DNA of 64,000 nt from Bostrychus sinensis (lineage: Eukaryota > Chordata > Actinopteri > Gobiiformes > Eleotridae), in NCBI GenBank assembly GCA_020698575.1, contig CM036250.1, forward strand, positions 25,618,000-25,681,999. Direction: 5' to 3'. Below, in pieces: positions 1-11,190 of the stretch. Made by a program: the position numbers and the translations under genes. Each line of letters opens with the position of its first letter. Positions within the stretch are counted from its first letter, which is position 1. A model generated the notes under the pieces. The model searched no databases and had not been told where the DNA came from. It saw only the letters and a program-made list of their open reading frames with translations.

Positions 1-462
1 GCTTTTAATCAGACTTTTAAACCAATTTTGGTCATCAGCACTGCACATTTTTTTCTTCTAAAAGAGAATGTTTTTAAAAAGTAGTTTGCTGGTGCCATAA
101 AGAAACAGGAGAGGCTAGCAGAGGGAAGCTCTATTGCAGTCACTTGAACATAATTAGTGGAAAAAAAAGCAGTTTACCTCCTTAAACTTTTTTATGATGC
201 TATTTTAATACAAAATAAAAAAAATACTTGTGAGGAATCAGAGGGAAACAGAGCTGTACTGGATAAATGAATGAGAGCAGACTGCAGCGTGTTGATTGGT
301 CAGTGCCTCCTGGTGTGTGTGTGGCAAGAGTATACAGGATCACTTAAACAGGCGTGAATGAAAGAAAACACAACTCCAGGTGTGTTTTTGATGAGAGAAC
401 AATATTATAACATTGTAGAAATCTCAGAAAAGTGGATTTTGCATAATATAGCCCCTTTAGGC
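1..462 (+). mobile_element. MITE family A copy, cut by window edge
   Basis: The segment aligns by eye, over most of its length, with 19617-20187: shared blocks include the segment around 'aaccaattttggtcat', the 'cttaaactttttta' block and the end 'gcataatatagcccctttag'. Other copies end in TTAAAGG..CTATATTATGC, so this is a non-autonomous DNA element with short terminal inverted repeats, possibly of TTAA target type. No coding capacity is visible. The left end is lost at the window edge. Confidence 0.6.
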
Positions 463-663
463 AAATCGAGGTATTTAGACAGATCCCATAAATCATAAAG
501 CTTGGTATATGCTTGCTGTTAAAAAAGCTGGGTTTCCCTCTGAACATGAAGCAAATCTAAAACTTGCAAGACAAGAAAACAAAACAAGTGCAAATTAGAT
601 AGGTTTCCAACAAATGTTTGATTGGGTCAGGATGTGTTAGTAACCTTGCAACCAACAAGAAAA

Positions 664-705
664 ATATAGCATATATAGCATATATAGCATATAGCATATA
701 GCATA
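664..705. repeat. microsatellite, ATAGCAT-type
   Basis: Short tandem run of 'atatagcat' and 'atagcat' units, slightly irregular. Confidence 0.8.
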
Positions 706-1819
706 AAAAAAGAGACCGGACTGTTTAAGGGATATTTTGGTTCTCGTCATCTGTCCACACTACAATGACAACAGTCAAATGTTTTTCATACAAATCAAAA
801 ACCACCAAAAGTAAGCGTAAAAACTTTTCTGCAAATAAAGCTTTTTATTCTCATTTCCAGTGTAGTACTTCAGAATAAAAATCATGCTATATACAGCTAT
901 AATGCAAGGCCTAGGAGAAGCCAGTAGTTTGTTGTGACTGACCAATCACAATAATCAGATCATCTGACCAGAGCAGACTTGATAAGGCCCAGAAACACTG
1001 CCACTTTTCATTTTTGTCTGCAACCTTTCCTTGTCAAACAAACTTGTAATGGTGGATGTTTAAGTGTGGAGGTGCACGGACATATACAGTAACCTTTAAA
1101 AAATCATATGGTTACGTGCTATTCATATTGGATTTGCCTGATCGCAAATGAAAGACCCAAAAAGTTTTGTAACCAGTGCATAGTCTTCCTGAAGACTGTT
1201 GACAAGTTTACAGTGTTTAGAGAGCACAGATGTAGGCAGTGCGTGAATAAAGCCACAAGCAGATGTTAGTTCATTGTAAGAAGTACAAATATTTTCGTGT
1301 GAACTTCCAACACAAAGCATCTGGAAGCTGTATCAGTTTAGACTTCAAATGCAAAGATATGGTAATGAAAAAGTTCATAGTAGGTTTTATACTTTTCTTA
1401 TTTGTTAAGCAGAAACACTTTAAATTATTGGTTAAGGAGCAGATGTGTAGAAGAGAGTAGTGGTAGTGGAAAGAGAAGTCAAGTAGTGATAGTATATTAG
1501 TAAAAGTACAACTAGTAGCAGTAATAGTAGTGACAATTAATAACACTAGTATTAATGGTAGCAGCAGCATTTGTAGTAGTGGTGAAATTGATAGTTTAAA
1601 ATAGTTATGGACTTTGTATTAGTATTTCATGTTTTATAACTTAAAAAGCAAAACATAACCAGTAAACTTTACAATGAAGCCTTTTTTACTTTTTACTCAA
1701 GTAACAATTGTATCGATACTTAATAATAATTCTATTTTGAAGTGAAAATAATTTTACTTGAGGACATACTGTACTTTGATTACAACTCCCACCATTGGGT
1801 ATATCACAAAGCTTTTGGA

Positions 1820-1857
1820 TTTTTTTTTTGTTTGTTTGTTTGTTTGTTTGTTTTTTT
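1820..1857. repeat. microsatellite (TTTG)n flanked by poly-T
   Basis: About six TTTG units between T runs; it could be the tail of a decayed retroposon read on the minus strand. Confidence 0.85.
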
Positions 1858-2229
1858 GCCATAAAACTTGTGCGGTAAATAATTTTCTTAACCCCATTTC
1901 TCAAGTCTGAAATGTAAGTAGTTTCTCTTTCATCTCATTTTGCTGGAGCAGTCATTCCCAAAGTCAAAACTGCCGTAGCCCCCTTAAATTTCCCACAAAA
2001 AAAACCCAACTATAGAACGTCCCTCTACTCATGTTTTTCTCTGTATATTTTTATAAAAACATTACAAAAACACTGACTCCTGGCTAAAATTTGTTTTAAA
2101 GTAATGTTTAACTGTGCTGGAGAATACATTTTCGGGTTCTCCTCCCCCTCTGACATTAGTATTTGTTTGTGTATTCTAGCTAAAACACAGTAGTTAGAAG
2201 TTATTATGAAAGTGTTAAACAGATCTTAC

Positions 2230-2292
2230 CTGTGGGTCTTTTCCTATTGAAACGCAGTGCTCTCTGTTTCCAGGCAACGGCGGCCAGTAGAT
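2230..2292 (-). CDS. sema3g: class 3 semaphorin, coding exon 3 (Sema domain)
   Basis: This 63-bp exon encodes 21 residues (88-108 of the predicted protein), reading IYWPPLPGNREHC then VSIGKDPQ. It starts after a CTCCTATAG acceptor and ends at a CAG|GTAAGA donor, both on codon boundaries, so it is phase 0 at both ends and continues exon 2 without a shift. Class 3 semaphorins have at this position a short exon with the pattern xWP...(R/K)xxC...GKD; the recalled human SEMA3G version begins LWPPQPG and also has GQREEC. Cys100 corresponds to the first conserved cysteine of the Sema domain. The exon is too short to appear as an ORF and was found by splice sites and motif. The overlapping plus-strand reading frame is a shadow. 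Next expected exon (ECANF...) is outside the window. Confidence 0.9.
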
Positions 2293-3310
2293 CTATAGGA
2301 GACAGAGCAATGATTACTAATGTGCTCATAACTTCACAGTATCACACACCACTCCGGTGTATTTCCCAATGTAATGATGATGTGTGGGGGCAGCTCCAGT
2401 CCAAACTTCATAATTAGCTGCTGTGTCGTTAAATTTCCATCATTTCTGTGTGAACTCTGCTTTACGACAATTAGAGCAAAGTGGAGCAGAGCAGGTTTTG
2501 TAAAGTTGATGGATGAAAAGTGTTGGGACCGGGAGCTAAAATGTTGGGAGTCAGGGTTTGATTTGATTGAGAAACAGCCAGTACATTTATCATCCGAGGT
2601 TTAACACAGAGACACAAGCAGATGATGCTGTGCAATAGAAATGTTTGATTGCACAGTTGCATGATTATGATATAAAGTTGCTAGGGAGTGACAAGAAGCC
2701 ATTGTCCCTGTAGATCTGCAAATGCAAATTGTAAAAATCTGCAGGGTATTTTTGGTAAGAAGACTTAACAAGAAACAAATAATAAAAACATATCATTTAA
2801 TGTATCTGGTGTCACAGGCAAAAAAAATTAAAGATATGCAAAATTTGATTTTGTACTTTTGCCATTGTACAAAAGTAATTATTCTGCAATTAAAGGTTGC
2901 AGCTGCTTCTGTGCCCTGCCAGCTCATTTTAATGGCAACCAGATGCAAATGATGAGAGCTCTGCACAACACAGCCGTTTGTACTGTACATCTAAAACAAA
3001 ATCCAGAACACCTATTGTATAGTTCGGTCATTCATTTTGTAGGACTTGCATGGATGTGAATATGAATGTGTTGGTGCTAATCCTGGCTATGCTGGGTAGC
3101 AACAATTCTTTATTGAGCTCACAACAGCCAAATTTACTTAATATGGCAGCTCTAAAACAGGAATAAAGAGCAACAAACAAAACATGTGCATGCATTTAAA
3201 AAGTAAAAAATGTGCAATTCAGATTTTTTTTTTTTTTTACAAGGAAATCTATAACAAAAGCAAAATATACAATCTGACAGAAGAAATAAATGCTACATAC
3301 ACAATACAGT

Positions 3311-3528
3311 GTTCCCATGGGTTCTCTCTCTCTACTCCGGCTTCCTCCCATCGACCAAAGACATGCACGTGTTTGGAGAATTGGTGACTCTAAACTGCCC
3401 CTAGTGAATGAATGTGAGAGTGAATGTCTGTCTCTGTCTCTTTTCAGGGTGTACCCCAAATAAGGCCCATAGTTGCTGGTTTAGGTTCCAGTCACCTCTA
3501 ATGAGAATAAGCAGAAGATGGAATGATG
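3311..3528 (+). repeat. tRNA-headed SINE family 1, 3' part
   Basis: Matches the body and tail of the full copy at 32101-32477: 'gggttctctc', 'cttcctccca', 'aaagacatgca', 'ttggtgactctaaa', 'gggtgtacccc', then 'ataagcagaag'. The tRNA-like head is missing, so the copy is 5'-truncated. Confidence 0.8.
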
Positions 3529-4473
3529 CAAAACCCACATTTACACAGAACAGAAAGGACATGAAGACTCCACCAAGATGTTAAAATCCATCTTAAAGTA
3601 ATTTTTGTTGTGTGGTACAAATCCTACCTACTCTTCACCCCCTAATGTAAACTTCAACATCACAATTTTAGCCCATGCACTTATCCTTGTCCTGCAGTCC
3701 TCTTGGAGACGTTGCAGATCCACTGTACTGTTGAGTGCTGAACCAAAGTCTTAACTGTGCTTAACCAAAGCCCCATTAATTCCTCACATGGCTAAATGGT
3801 GTCTTAAAAAGTATATAACATTAAATCCTATCAGCCTTCTCACAGTGCACATCCATTGTCAGAGCTCCAAGTCTTATTTTATCAGTTCAGTGAGAATCCA
3901 GAAGACGCTCAGATGGGCATGAAATAACATTTGGATCAGGAACAATAGTTTTTTCTGCACATGAATAATTCAGTGGTTCAGATGACTGTAATAGGAAAAG
4001 CCCAAAGCCGGCGGCCTCACAGTTGATCTTCAGTGACGTGGATAAATCTGCGGCTAACAGAAGTCCTCCCTGGGACAATGGCCCTTTGTTGGACCAGAAG
4101 GAAGCCAACCTTGTTTTGGCTAGCAGTGTGAATAGAAAGCAGCGGGCAAAACAAAAGCTGACGACTTGGGTTAAGAATTTGTGTCTGGACAGTGTATCTG
4201 AAGGGAAAGGGAGATAAATTAACTTAAAGAAGTGAATGAGAACATTGTGGTTTGAATTAAGGACAAATTAGAACTTTTAGGCTCCATTGGTATAAATTTA
4301 AATATCTAGAGTTTTCAGGCAGTAAACAAAACCTTATCAGATCATATCAGCCTCATTCATAACAGCCAACTTAGTGAAGTTTGCACTTTGTATTAACTAA
4401 AACCTAGCTCAGAAACACTGCATTTGTAGCTAAAGAATTTATATGAAATTTTATGTGGCTGGATTATTATATT

Positions 4474-4640
4474 TAAAGGGGATATATTATGCAAAATCAA
4501 CTTTTTCATGCCCCCCCTAAAAGTATTTATTGCAAAGGTTTTACTTGTTTTGAAAGGAAGTAAAATTTCAATGCTGTTCTGGAGGTGACCAAAATTGGTA
4601 TAAAAAGATAAATAAAAGCATAATAAAGCCCCTTTTAGAT
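4474..4640 (-). mobile_element. short MITE family A copy with visible inverted ends
   Basis: The left end TAAAGGGGATATATTATGC and the right end (reverse complement AAAAGGGGCTTTATTATGC) form imperfect terminal inverted repeats of about 19 bp. The interior ('ggtgacc', 'taaaaagataaataaaagc') is the reverse complement of the left part of 19617-20187. At about 165 bp it is an internally deleted derivative with no coding sequence. Confidence 0.65.
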
Positions 4641-4689
4641 GTTACTGTGTTATAAACTGCACCACAGAGTCATTAAACAGTTCTAAATA

Positions 4690-5200
4690 TACTATATTGC
4701 CAAAAGTATTCACTCACCCTCCCAAATAACTGAATTCAGTTGTTCAAAATCACTTCCATGGCCACAGGTGTATAAAATATAGCACCTAGGCAGCAGCTTT
4801 GTGGTAAACTTTGTGGAACAGTTTGGGGATGGCCACTTCCAACATGACTGCACCAGTGCACAAAGTCCATAGAGACATGGATGAGTGAGTCTGGTGTGGA
4901 AGAACTTGACTGGGCCGCACAGAGTCCTGACCTCAACCTGACAGAACACCTCTGGGATGCATTAGAGCGAAGACTGCGAGCCAGGCCTTCTCAGTCCAAC
5001 ATCAGTGTCTGTCCTCACAAATGCACTTCAGGAAGAATGGTCAACATTTCCATAAACACTCCTAAACTTTGGGGAAAGCCAGAAATTGAGTTGAAGCTGT
5101 TATAGATGCAAAGGGTGGGCCAGCATCATATTATGGATTAAGAATTCAGTTCTTATGCATGTAAAGGGAGTTGAGCAAATACTTTTGGCAATATAGTGTA
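4690..5200 (+). mobile_element. Tc1-like DNA transposon, internally deleted
   Basis: The ends are inverted repeats: left CTATATTGCCAAAAGTATT from 4692, right AATACTTTTGGCAATATAG ending near 5197. Both are bounded by TA (4690-4691 and 5199-5200), the Tc1/mariner target. The right half encodes the end of a DDE transposase: at about 4890-4990 it reads EELDWAAQSPDLN then EHLWDALERRLRARP, where Tc1 transposases usually have AQSPDLNPIEHLWD. The normal element is about 1.6 kb; here about 1.1 kb of the middle (DNA-binding domain and first two acidic residues) is gone, so it cannot make transposase. The deletion junction is near 4790-4800. It sits in intron 2 of the semaphorin and is presumably an old, inert copy. 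Confidence 0.92.
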
Positions 5201-6982
5201 GTTGTCCTAACCAAGAGATGCCTTTTTTATATAAACCTGATAATGTAATATTATTTTAAACAATATCAAAATGTATCTGTGGGCAAGATGCATAAAAAAC
5301 AACAACAACAACAAAAAACAACACATTTGCTTTGATTATGCTTGTTTAACATCATCTTATTCTTCAGGGTTCTGGCAGAATCTAGATTTGTGAACTAATC
5401 AGTTTATTAATTTATTCCTTCCTTATTTAATCAACGCTCATTCCAGCATTTGTTTGTATTTTCTGTGTTTCTAAGTGTAATATTTGTCAAAGTCTATTTA
5501 TACTTCTATTTGACAAACATGGGTTCAATTCTCAACGTGTAAGAAACTCTATTCTCCCCTATAGAAACACGCAGTATGTGTCCCAAGAAGAAGAACATCC
5601 TGGATACAAATGATCTGCATTCATCATGTTGCTCCAGTTACCATTTATACTCATACATGTATAGGTCCCAGTCATTTTAATGTATGAATGCTCAGGCCAT
5701 AATGCACATATTTATAATTCATCTTTATTACTCACATGTCTCCAGTGGTTTTAACCCTGCACACCTGTGAGGCAGATGTAGAAACCGTTCAGAAGAAGAA
5801 ATGAATTATTGGTGGAGTAGATGCCAAAATCTGACCTAAAAACAATCCATTTCTCCATCTGACCTTGATTGTTTAAAAGTTAGCATGTAGCAATAGCGTA
5901 TTTCGTGCTTGAGTAAAACGCATGTATAAATTGGGACCAGGCTGAAACTTGAAATAGTTTTTTTGAATTTTAGATGGATGTGGTGTGTCTATGGACAGGG
6001 CTGGCTCATTTGAATACAGTGTGAAATCGATAAACTTCAAACCTAGCTGACTATTTGAGCTATGTTCCCCGCTCGGTCCAGGAGTCCCGCTGTGGAAATG
6101 CTTTATGACACTTCAAAGTGCTGGGAAAACCTGACGTGACCTGGAAATTTGGTCTTGTTTGTCATTTTAGAGCCGGGTTTTGAAGCGTAGACTAAATTTT
6201 GGACTTGACTGGAGACTTGGGCTTCAAAGACACAATACAAGATCAATCAGGTTATTATAAAAAATTACAAATAATCAAGTAGGTCTTTGTTCATGGTCCA
6301 GCATTTAAACAGCACAAGATAAAACTAATCTCTGTCTTGTTTTGGTAATCAAACTTTGAAGAAAAATAAGGCTTTATTCCTCAGGGTCATTGTTTAAGAG
6401 CCGTTCTTCCTAATTCAGTTTCTTTGAATAACAGTGCTCCGTGTCTATATTATACTGTACCTGTTTCCTTTATGCACTTTTTTTTTGTTATTTTCTTGTA
6501 TATATGTAAATAATGTTGCAGTATTATAAAACTAAGAATTGTTATGCATTTAAAGAGAAGAGAACCCTGTGCAGATGCAGAATGGCAAAATATAAAATAT
6601 AATTATTATTAATAAAATAATAATTATGATTAATTAATTACAGAAAATTCATGTGCTAAAATATGAATGCATTTAATGGCATTTAACTTTGGCAATGGTA
6701 ACTAGACTGTACATCAACACCGAAAAAATGCCAAATGCGCGTGGATATCAGCTTTGACCGCTTGGATATAGGCCTAACAATACTAAATCTGAACATTTTA
6801 AGTTTGGATTTTAATGTCTGATGATGCCAATAATTAATCTGTTTTTGTATTTTATTATTCTATTTGTATTTCATTATTCTATTTGTTTTATTGGTTGTTT
6901 TTATTGATATCTTCCTCATGTTTTTATAAGTGATCCTTTTTTTGATGGTGATTGCTTCATCATCATTTTGAATACTTCTCTG

Positions 6983-8047
6983 CAGGGATGGACTGATAAT
7001 CTGGCATACCGGGCAAAATCCTGGTGGCCTAACGGCCCACCTTTTTTTTCTTTTTTTTTTCTTTTTTCCATTTACTTTTTTTAAGTTAGGGCGCACTCAG
7101 CGGGGAGGGGTCTGAGTCCCGGCCCGCGCTCTCACCTGCACAAACGATCTGTGCTGCGGCCCGGTTACGTCATCAGGTCTGAGGGCGACAGGCTGCTACG
7201 TCATCGTAGTGCGCGGTTTGTTTACAAGTCGAGCGAGCCGCTAACACTTTTAAAACCGGTGTAGTGGAAAACGTGAGACCAGCAGCATGAAGTATCTGTG
7301 CTATTGTGATTCTGCTTTGAGTCTCGTTCGTGAGACGCGGTCTTCTGTCTCATGTTTTGGAATAAACCACGCACGAGGAGCAGCGAAGACACCGCAGACA
7401 GAGAGAGGCTTCAGAACTACTGCTGCTGTCTGTTCTCTTCTTCCTAAAGGTGAGCGCAAGTCAGTGGCGTTGCTGCGAGTGTTGATAATGGAGTTTATTC
7501 ACTTTTTACTGAGAGAAGAACAGTTGCGTACATGACAGAGCTCGTAGTAGTGCGTGCGCGCATGCATGAGCAACCGGGCCGTGCCATGGCCCACCTCCTC
7601 CAACCGTGCCAAAGTCCTGAAGCGTACGGTTCGGAGCACTCACATTAGGCAACTGTGCCGTGCTTTAGGGGCGTTCCGGACTCCCGCCAGTTTCCATAGT
7701 GTTGAGCGTGGAAAAATGGAGAAATCAAAGTGGAAAGGGTGTGCAGAGAGGTTGTGAGAAAAGAAGTTAAAGAATCTCACAGCAAACACTGCAAAATGTG
7801 CCAAAATCACAGACTTATTCACTGGAGGGGCAGGTGTAGCCCCCACGTCCTCTGTGACGGCGCAGGTTGAAGGTGAAGCCAGCAGCAGCAGCGGACAGAG
7901 AGAGGAGCAGCCAGGGATTTTTGAAAGGGAACCGAGGGACAGAGTGAGCGGGGAAGTGTAGCACAGCAGGTAAGCAGCCAGGGAAGATATACATAAACTA
8001 GTAGTCGGTTGTGCTCCAGTAATTATGAGTGGCCTGACTAAGCCCTG
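6983..8047 (+). mobile_element. hAT-type element with 8-bp target duplication
   Basis: The element starts CAGGGATGGACTGATAATC and ends CCTGACTAAGCCCTG. It is flanked exactly by the 8-mer CTTCTCTG at 6975-6982 and 8048-8055, the duplication length of hAT transposons. The terminal repeats are poor beyond CAGGG. The interior is much richer in GC and CpG than its surroundings (about 7090-7560). It includes a broken fragment resembling the N-terminus of ZMYM1-like hAT transposases (7716-7961). The DDE catalytic core and C-terminal dimerisation domain are absent, so this 1,065-bp copy is an internally deleted derivative. The CpG-rich part may be the former promoter and 5' UTR; a splice-donor-like CAG|GTAAGC occurs at about 7969. 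Confidence 0.8.
7716..7961 (+). pseudogene. hAT transposase N-terminal fragment, broken
   Basis: From ATG at 7716 the frame reads MEKSKWKGCAERL, then an in-frame TGA at 7755-7757, then a Lys-rich stretch, CAKITDLFTGG and a Ser/Glu/Gln-rich segment up to TAG at 7959-7961. The order K-W-K-G, basic helix, AKCAKITDLF and acidic serine-rich linker is what I recall at the start of fish hAT transposases annotated as zinc finger MYM-type 1-like. No zinc finger or catalytic domain follows. Inference from recalled family pattern only. Confidence 0.5.
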
Positions 8048-8055
8048 CTTCTCTG

Positions 8056-10598
8056 TCTGGGCAATAAAGAGGTGATTCACCAGTTGACCTATTCACCTAT
8101 ACAAGTATGTTTTTGGTATGTTTTTGATTAAGCCAAAGAACTCAGAAAAATACAGACTGGCCATTCCAACTCCACACAGAACGTAAGGAGTGCTAATCCC
8201 ACCTGGTTCCTATTTCTTCCTTGATCCAAAATCCACCAGGGAACAAACAGACATTTTTTTTAACCAAGCTACCTTCATCATAAGCTGTGTTCGATGAGCT
8301 TTGAATTACCCTGCATGCATTTTCAGTGGGAAAATAGCAATATCAATCCTGAAGCTAACTAAAAAGGGATTACCATGTGAAGCAAAGCGTTTTATATTTC
8401 AACACGTACTGGGAATTTGCCACAGCTTTCCTTCCCCATATTACTTCTATTGAGGGAGAGGGATTACAGAATTAAGCTGCATTAAGAACCGGCCCAAGTA
8501 CTATTGTTCAAATCTCAGAGAAAACACAGCATACTGTATATGACATTTAGTACAACTACATTTTCAGACCAGCTCCAACAAGTCTATACAACAATCAAAG
8601 AGGGTATATCAAATGGTAACCTCTGTTTGTGTTTGAGCAAAAGCAAATGTGGAGTAATTATTCCATCAAGAGAAACATTTACATGAACTAAATCACTATT
8701 TGTTTAACTTTTTGCAGGCTAATTATGATTGAGTGCATGGTTGCTGGGGGCAGATGGAGGCTGCAGGTCCAGGCAGAGCTAATGCAATTTGAAATCAAGG
8801 TCTTTTGTTTAGAAAAACCTAACTCGTCTTCCCAGTTTGTGACAAAGAGGTTGGATCTGTATAGTGCAAAGAATGGAAAGATAATTTTTACAGGCTGCAT
8901 GACGTCTAATGAGGTTAGTGTGGTGTGTAACAGTGGTTATTTAATGTTGCAAATACTTGAGGTTGTGTTAATCAGGAAAACAAAACTATATTTTTAAGTT
9001 TCAGCCTTATGGTACTTTCTGACCTTGATGGTACAAAGTAATAAAATTGGGCCCTTAATCCCTAAATCTTTGAACTTGAGGTGTCTATAACAAGGGTCTA
9101 ATCTAGTTTTGCATAATATGTCTAAGAATGCACAACTAATGCCTTTCACACTGAGATTATTTGAGCCACAAGCAGAGGTGAGCCATGGCATAGAAAGGGA
9201 TCTCTAGCAACCATTTTTAGTATTGTCCAGGTAAAATTCAATGTCTGTATATAAGGAATGGGAGTAGTAAATTGCCAATGGTAAAATGTGCATGGCTCGG
9301 TTTAACTTTAAAAGTTTATGGTAAGCTCTTAACTTAATTTGAAAACATCAGAATAACCCACTTAATCATTCGTTTTTCTACAAGTCCATGGCTGTCATCT
9401 TGGGCCAAATTTGACAAAATTTTGCACCTGCTCAAAACTGTTATAAAATGCCTCAAAACAGCCCAAAAAGTACATAATTACTAAGTACCAATTATTGTAT
9501 CTTGAGTAATAAGCTCATGTAAATTAAAGCAAAATCTCAGTGGTTCATTAGTGGTACTTCACTATGTATATTTGCTTTATTTATGACAATTATTTAATTA
9601 CATAATATTAATGCTTTATTACTCTTTAATAGTACTGAGTTATTTTAAAGTATTACTCTTAATTTTGATGCAATATATTGGTATATAGCAGATTAATTTT
9701 ACTTTGTGCATGTATCTGGTGAAAGAGCATGACCATGTGTTTGGTTTGTTAGTTTTTTATAAATACAAAGTCACATACAGTATATAAACAGTATAAAAAG
9801 ATGTTGTTACCAATTACCACACACATGATAATAATAATCATGTCTGCTTCCATTTTGCAGCTCTCTACTCCAGAACCATTCCCGCCTCGTATTTTATTAC
9901 TCCCATCACAAATCACACATGTCTGAGCTTACTGCACATAAATATCCTGCTGCAATGAGAGATAAATATTGACTTTTGGTGGTAAAAACAGCCATAATTT
10001 TTAGTACAAAATTTACAGCAGATCTAAATTCCTTCATTATCTAGAACCAGCTGAATAAACCTCAAATACATCAAAATCTAATTCCTTCATGTGTTCGGGA
10101 GGCTTGGGGAAAGTGGCATTGCAGTTAACAAATCTACTTGTGCACTGTCATTTATCACTGAAATCTTTGCATTTGCCAAAACAGAGCGGACTCCTGCAGC
10201 TAAAGCACTTTATGTGACAGGGTTTATGATGGATTAATACATAGATTACAGGTAACACAGAGGACATCTGGGAGAATTCATGGTTAGATGCACTTTCACA
10301 GGTGGGAAAAGTCAAAGAGAGGTGCAAAAGTGAAACTAAACAGTCCAAATGTGTTTAATTTAATCAACAAATCATCACAAACAACATTTCATAAAACATC
10401 TGACAGATTTTATTGAATCAAAATTATTGCATTTGGTAAACATAAAAAAGAAAACTAGAGCTAGAACGTTGAGAACCACTTACTGTATTTGAATATTATA
10501 ATTGATGAATATACAGGCTGTTACCAACCCCTTTTCTTCACCCATCATTTTGAACACCACACATCTTTTCTAAATATCCTGAGTGTTAAGTGTCTGAC
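8056..10598. other. intronic DNA, nothing recognised
   Basis: AT-rich intron 2 sequence. I see no coding exon, no clear repeat ends and no tandem array. ORFs on both strands are short and unlike proteins. Confidence 0.6.
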
Positions 10599-10759
10599 CT
10601 CTTTGGACTCCTGGCCTGTCGGTCCCAATAACAGTGAGTACAGGACGTCCTTCCCTCCCAGAAACAGTCGGTCCCGGTACTCATCCAGAAATACGGCAGA
10701 GAGAGAGAGGTGTCCGTGGTGACCGCTGAAGACCAGGGACCGGTTTGTGGACAGTAGGT
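10599..10759 (-). CDS. sema3g: class 3 semaphorin, coding exon 2 (start of Sema domain)
   Basis: This 161-bp exon encodes residues 34-87. It begins with DLLSTNRS, contains LDEYRDRLFLGGKDVLYSL (58-76) and ends QESKE. The acceptor is a long pyrimidine tract followed by CTACAG|; the first two bases AC complete the codon begun by the final G of exon 1 (GAC, Asp34). The donor is AAAGAG|GTCAGA, phase 0. Recalled SEMA3G has DLLSANRS and DEYRDRLFLGG at the same place, SEMA3E has DEYQERLFVGG, and SEMA3A, B and F differ more, so SEMA3G is the best match. Asn39 in NRS is a potential N-glycosylation site. Class 3 semaphorins are secreted guidance ligands acting through neuropilin-plexin receptors; the segment forms the first blades of the Sema propeller. 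Paralogue choice (sema3ga/gb, sema3h, sema3e) is less certain than the family. Confidence 0.95.
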
Positions 10760-11035
10760 CTGTAGAGAGAGAGAGGAGAAGGGATCAGCAACAAGGGACA
10801 AAATTTAGTAAAATCCAATCCAAAATGGTTGTGGGGGGGCTCAGTGAGTAGTTCAGACTTTTGCCCTCCACAGTAGACAAAACCTGATCTCTCCTTGGTC
10901 ATGATAAGTGCATTGCCATCTGTCTTAACATAGTCCTTATATGTACCCCTGATTAAATCAAAATAAACGAAGCTATTCAATTACACATTTAAATGGGCCT
11001 CAATAAAAAAGCATGGATGTAGCCGGGTCAGAAAT

Positions 11036-11190
11036 GAACTCTTCTCTTTCGCTTATTCCCATTAGTGGTCGTACTGGAGCCTATCCCAGTAACTATGGGC
11101 CTTAGGTCTGGACAGTTGCCAGTTGTACAGACAGACAACCATTGACTTTTACATTCATTCACTAGGGGCAGACTAGAACCTACAGTAACA
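11036..11190 (-). repeat. SINE family 1, 3' part, minus strand
   Basis: On the minus strand it follows the tail of the 32101 copy: 'attcactaggggcag', the segment around 'gggccttaggtc' with 'cagtaactatgg', and 'cgcttattcccattag' read on plus. Truncated at the 5' side. Confidence 0.75.

Larger units (their letters stand above)
1..2229 (-). other. semaphorin intron 3 (5' part only)
   Basis: This follows the GTAAGA donor of exon 3 on the minus strand and continues off the left edge. I looked here for the next conserved class 3 semaphorin block (ECANF..., then CGTGAF) and did not find it, so the intron is at least 2.2 kb. Apart from the MITE copy at the left end and two microsatellites I see only unannotated AT-rich DNA. 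Confidence 0.7.
2293..10598 (-). other. semaphorin intron 2 (8,306 bp)
   Basis: Lies between exon 2 (donor AG|GTCAGA) and exon 3 (acceptor CTATAG|). It holds a SINE fragment, a MITE, a deleted Tc1-like element and a hAT element, all listed separately. I see nothing recognisable at 2293-3310, 3529-4473, 5201-6982 and 8056-10598 beyond AT-rich unique-looking sequence and short runs such as (AAC)n near 5300. Confidence 0.85.

Noticed and set aside
1..2229. Semaphorin exon 4
   Set aside because: I looked on the minus strand for the ECANF and CGTGAF blocks and splice sites of the right phase and found none.
10681..10980. 99-residue minus-strand ORF overlapping exon 2
   Set aside because: It is in a different frame from the semaphorin exon and runs into the intron; a shadow.
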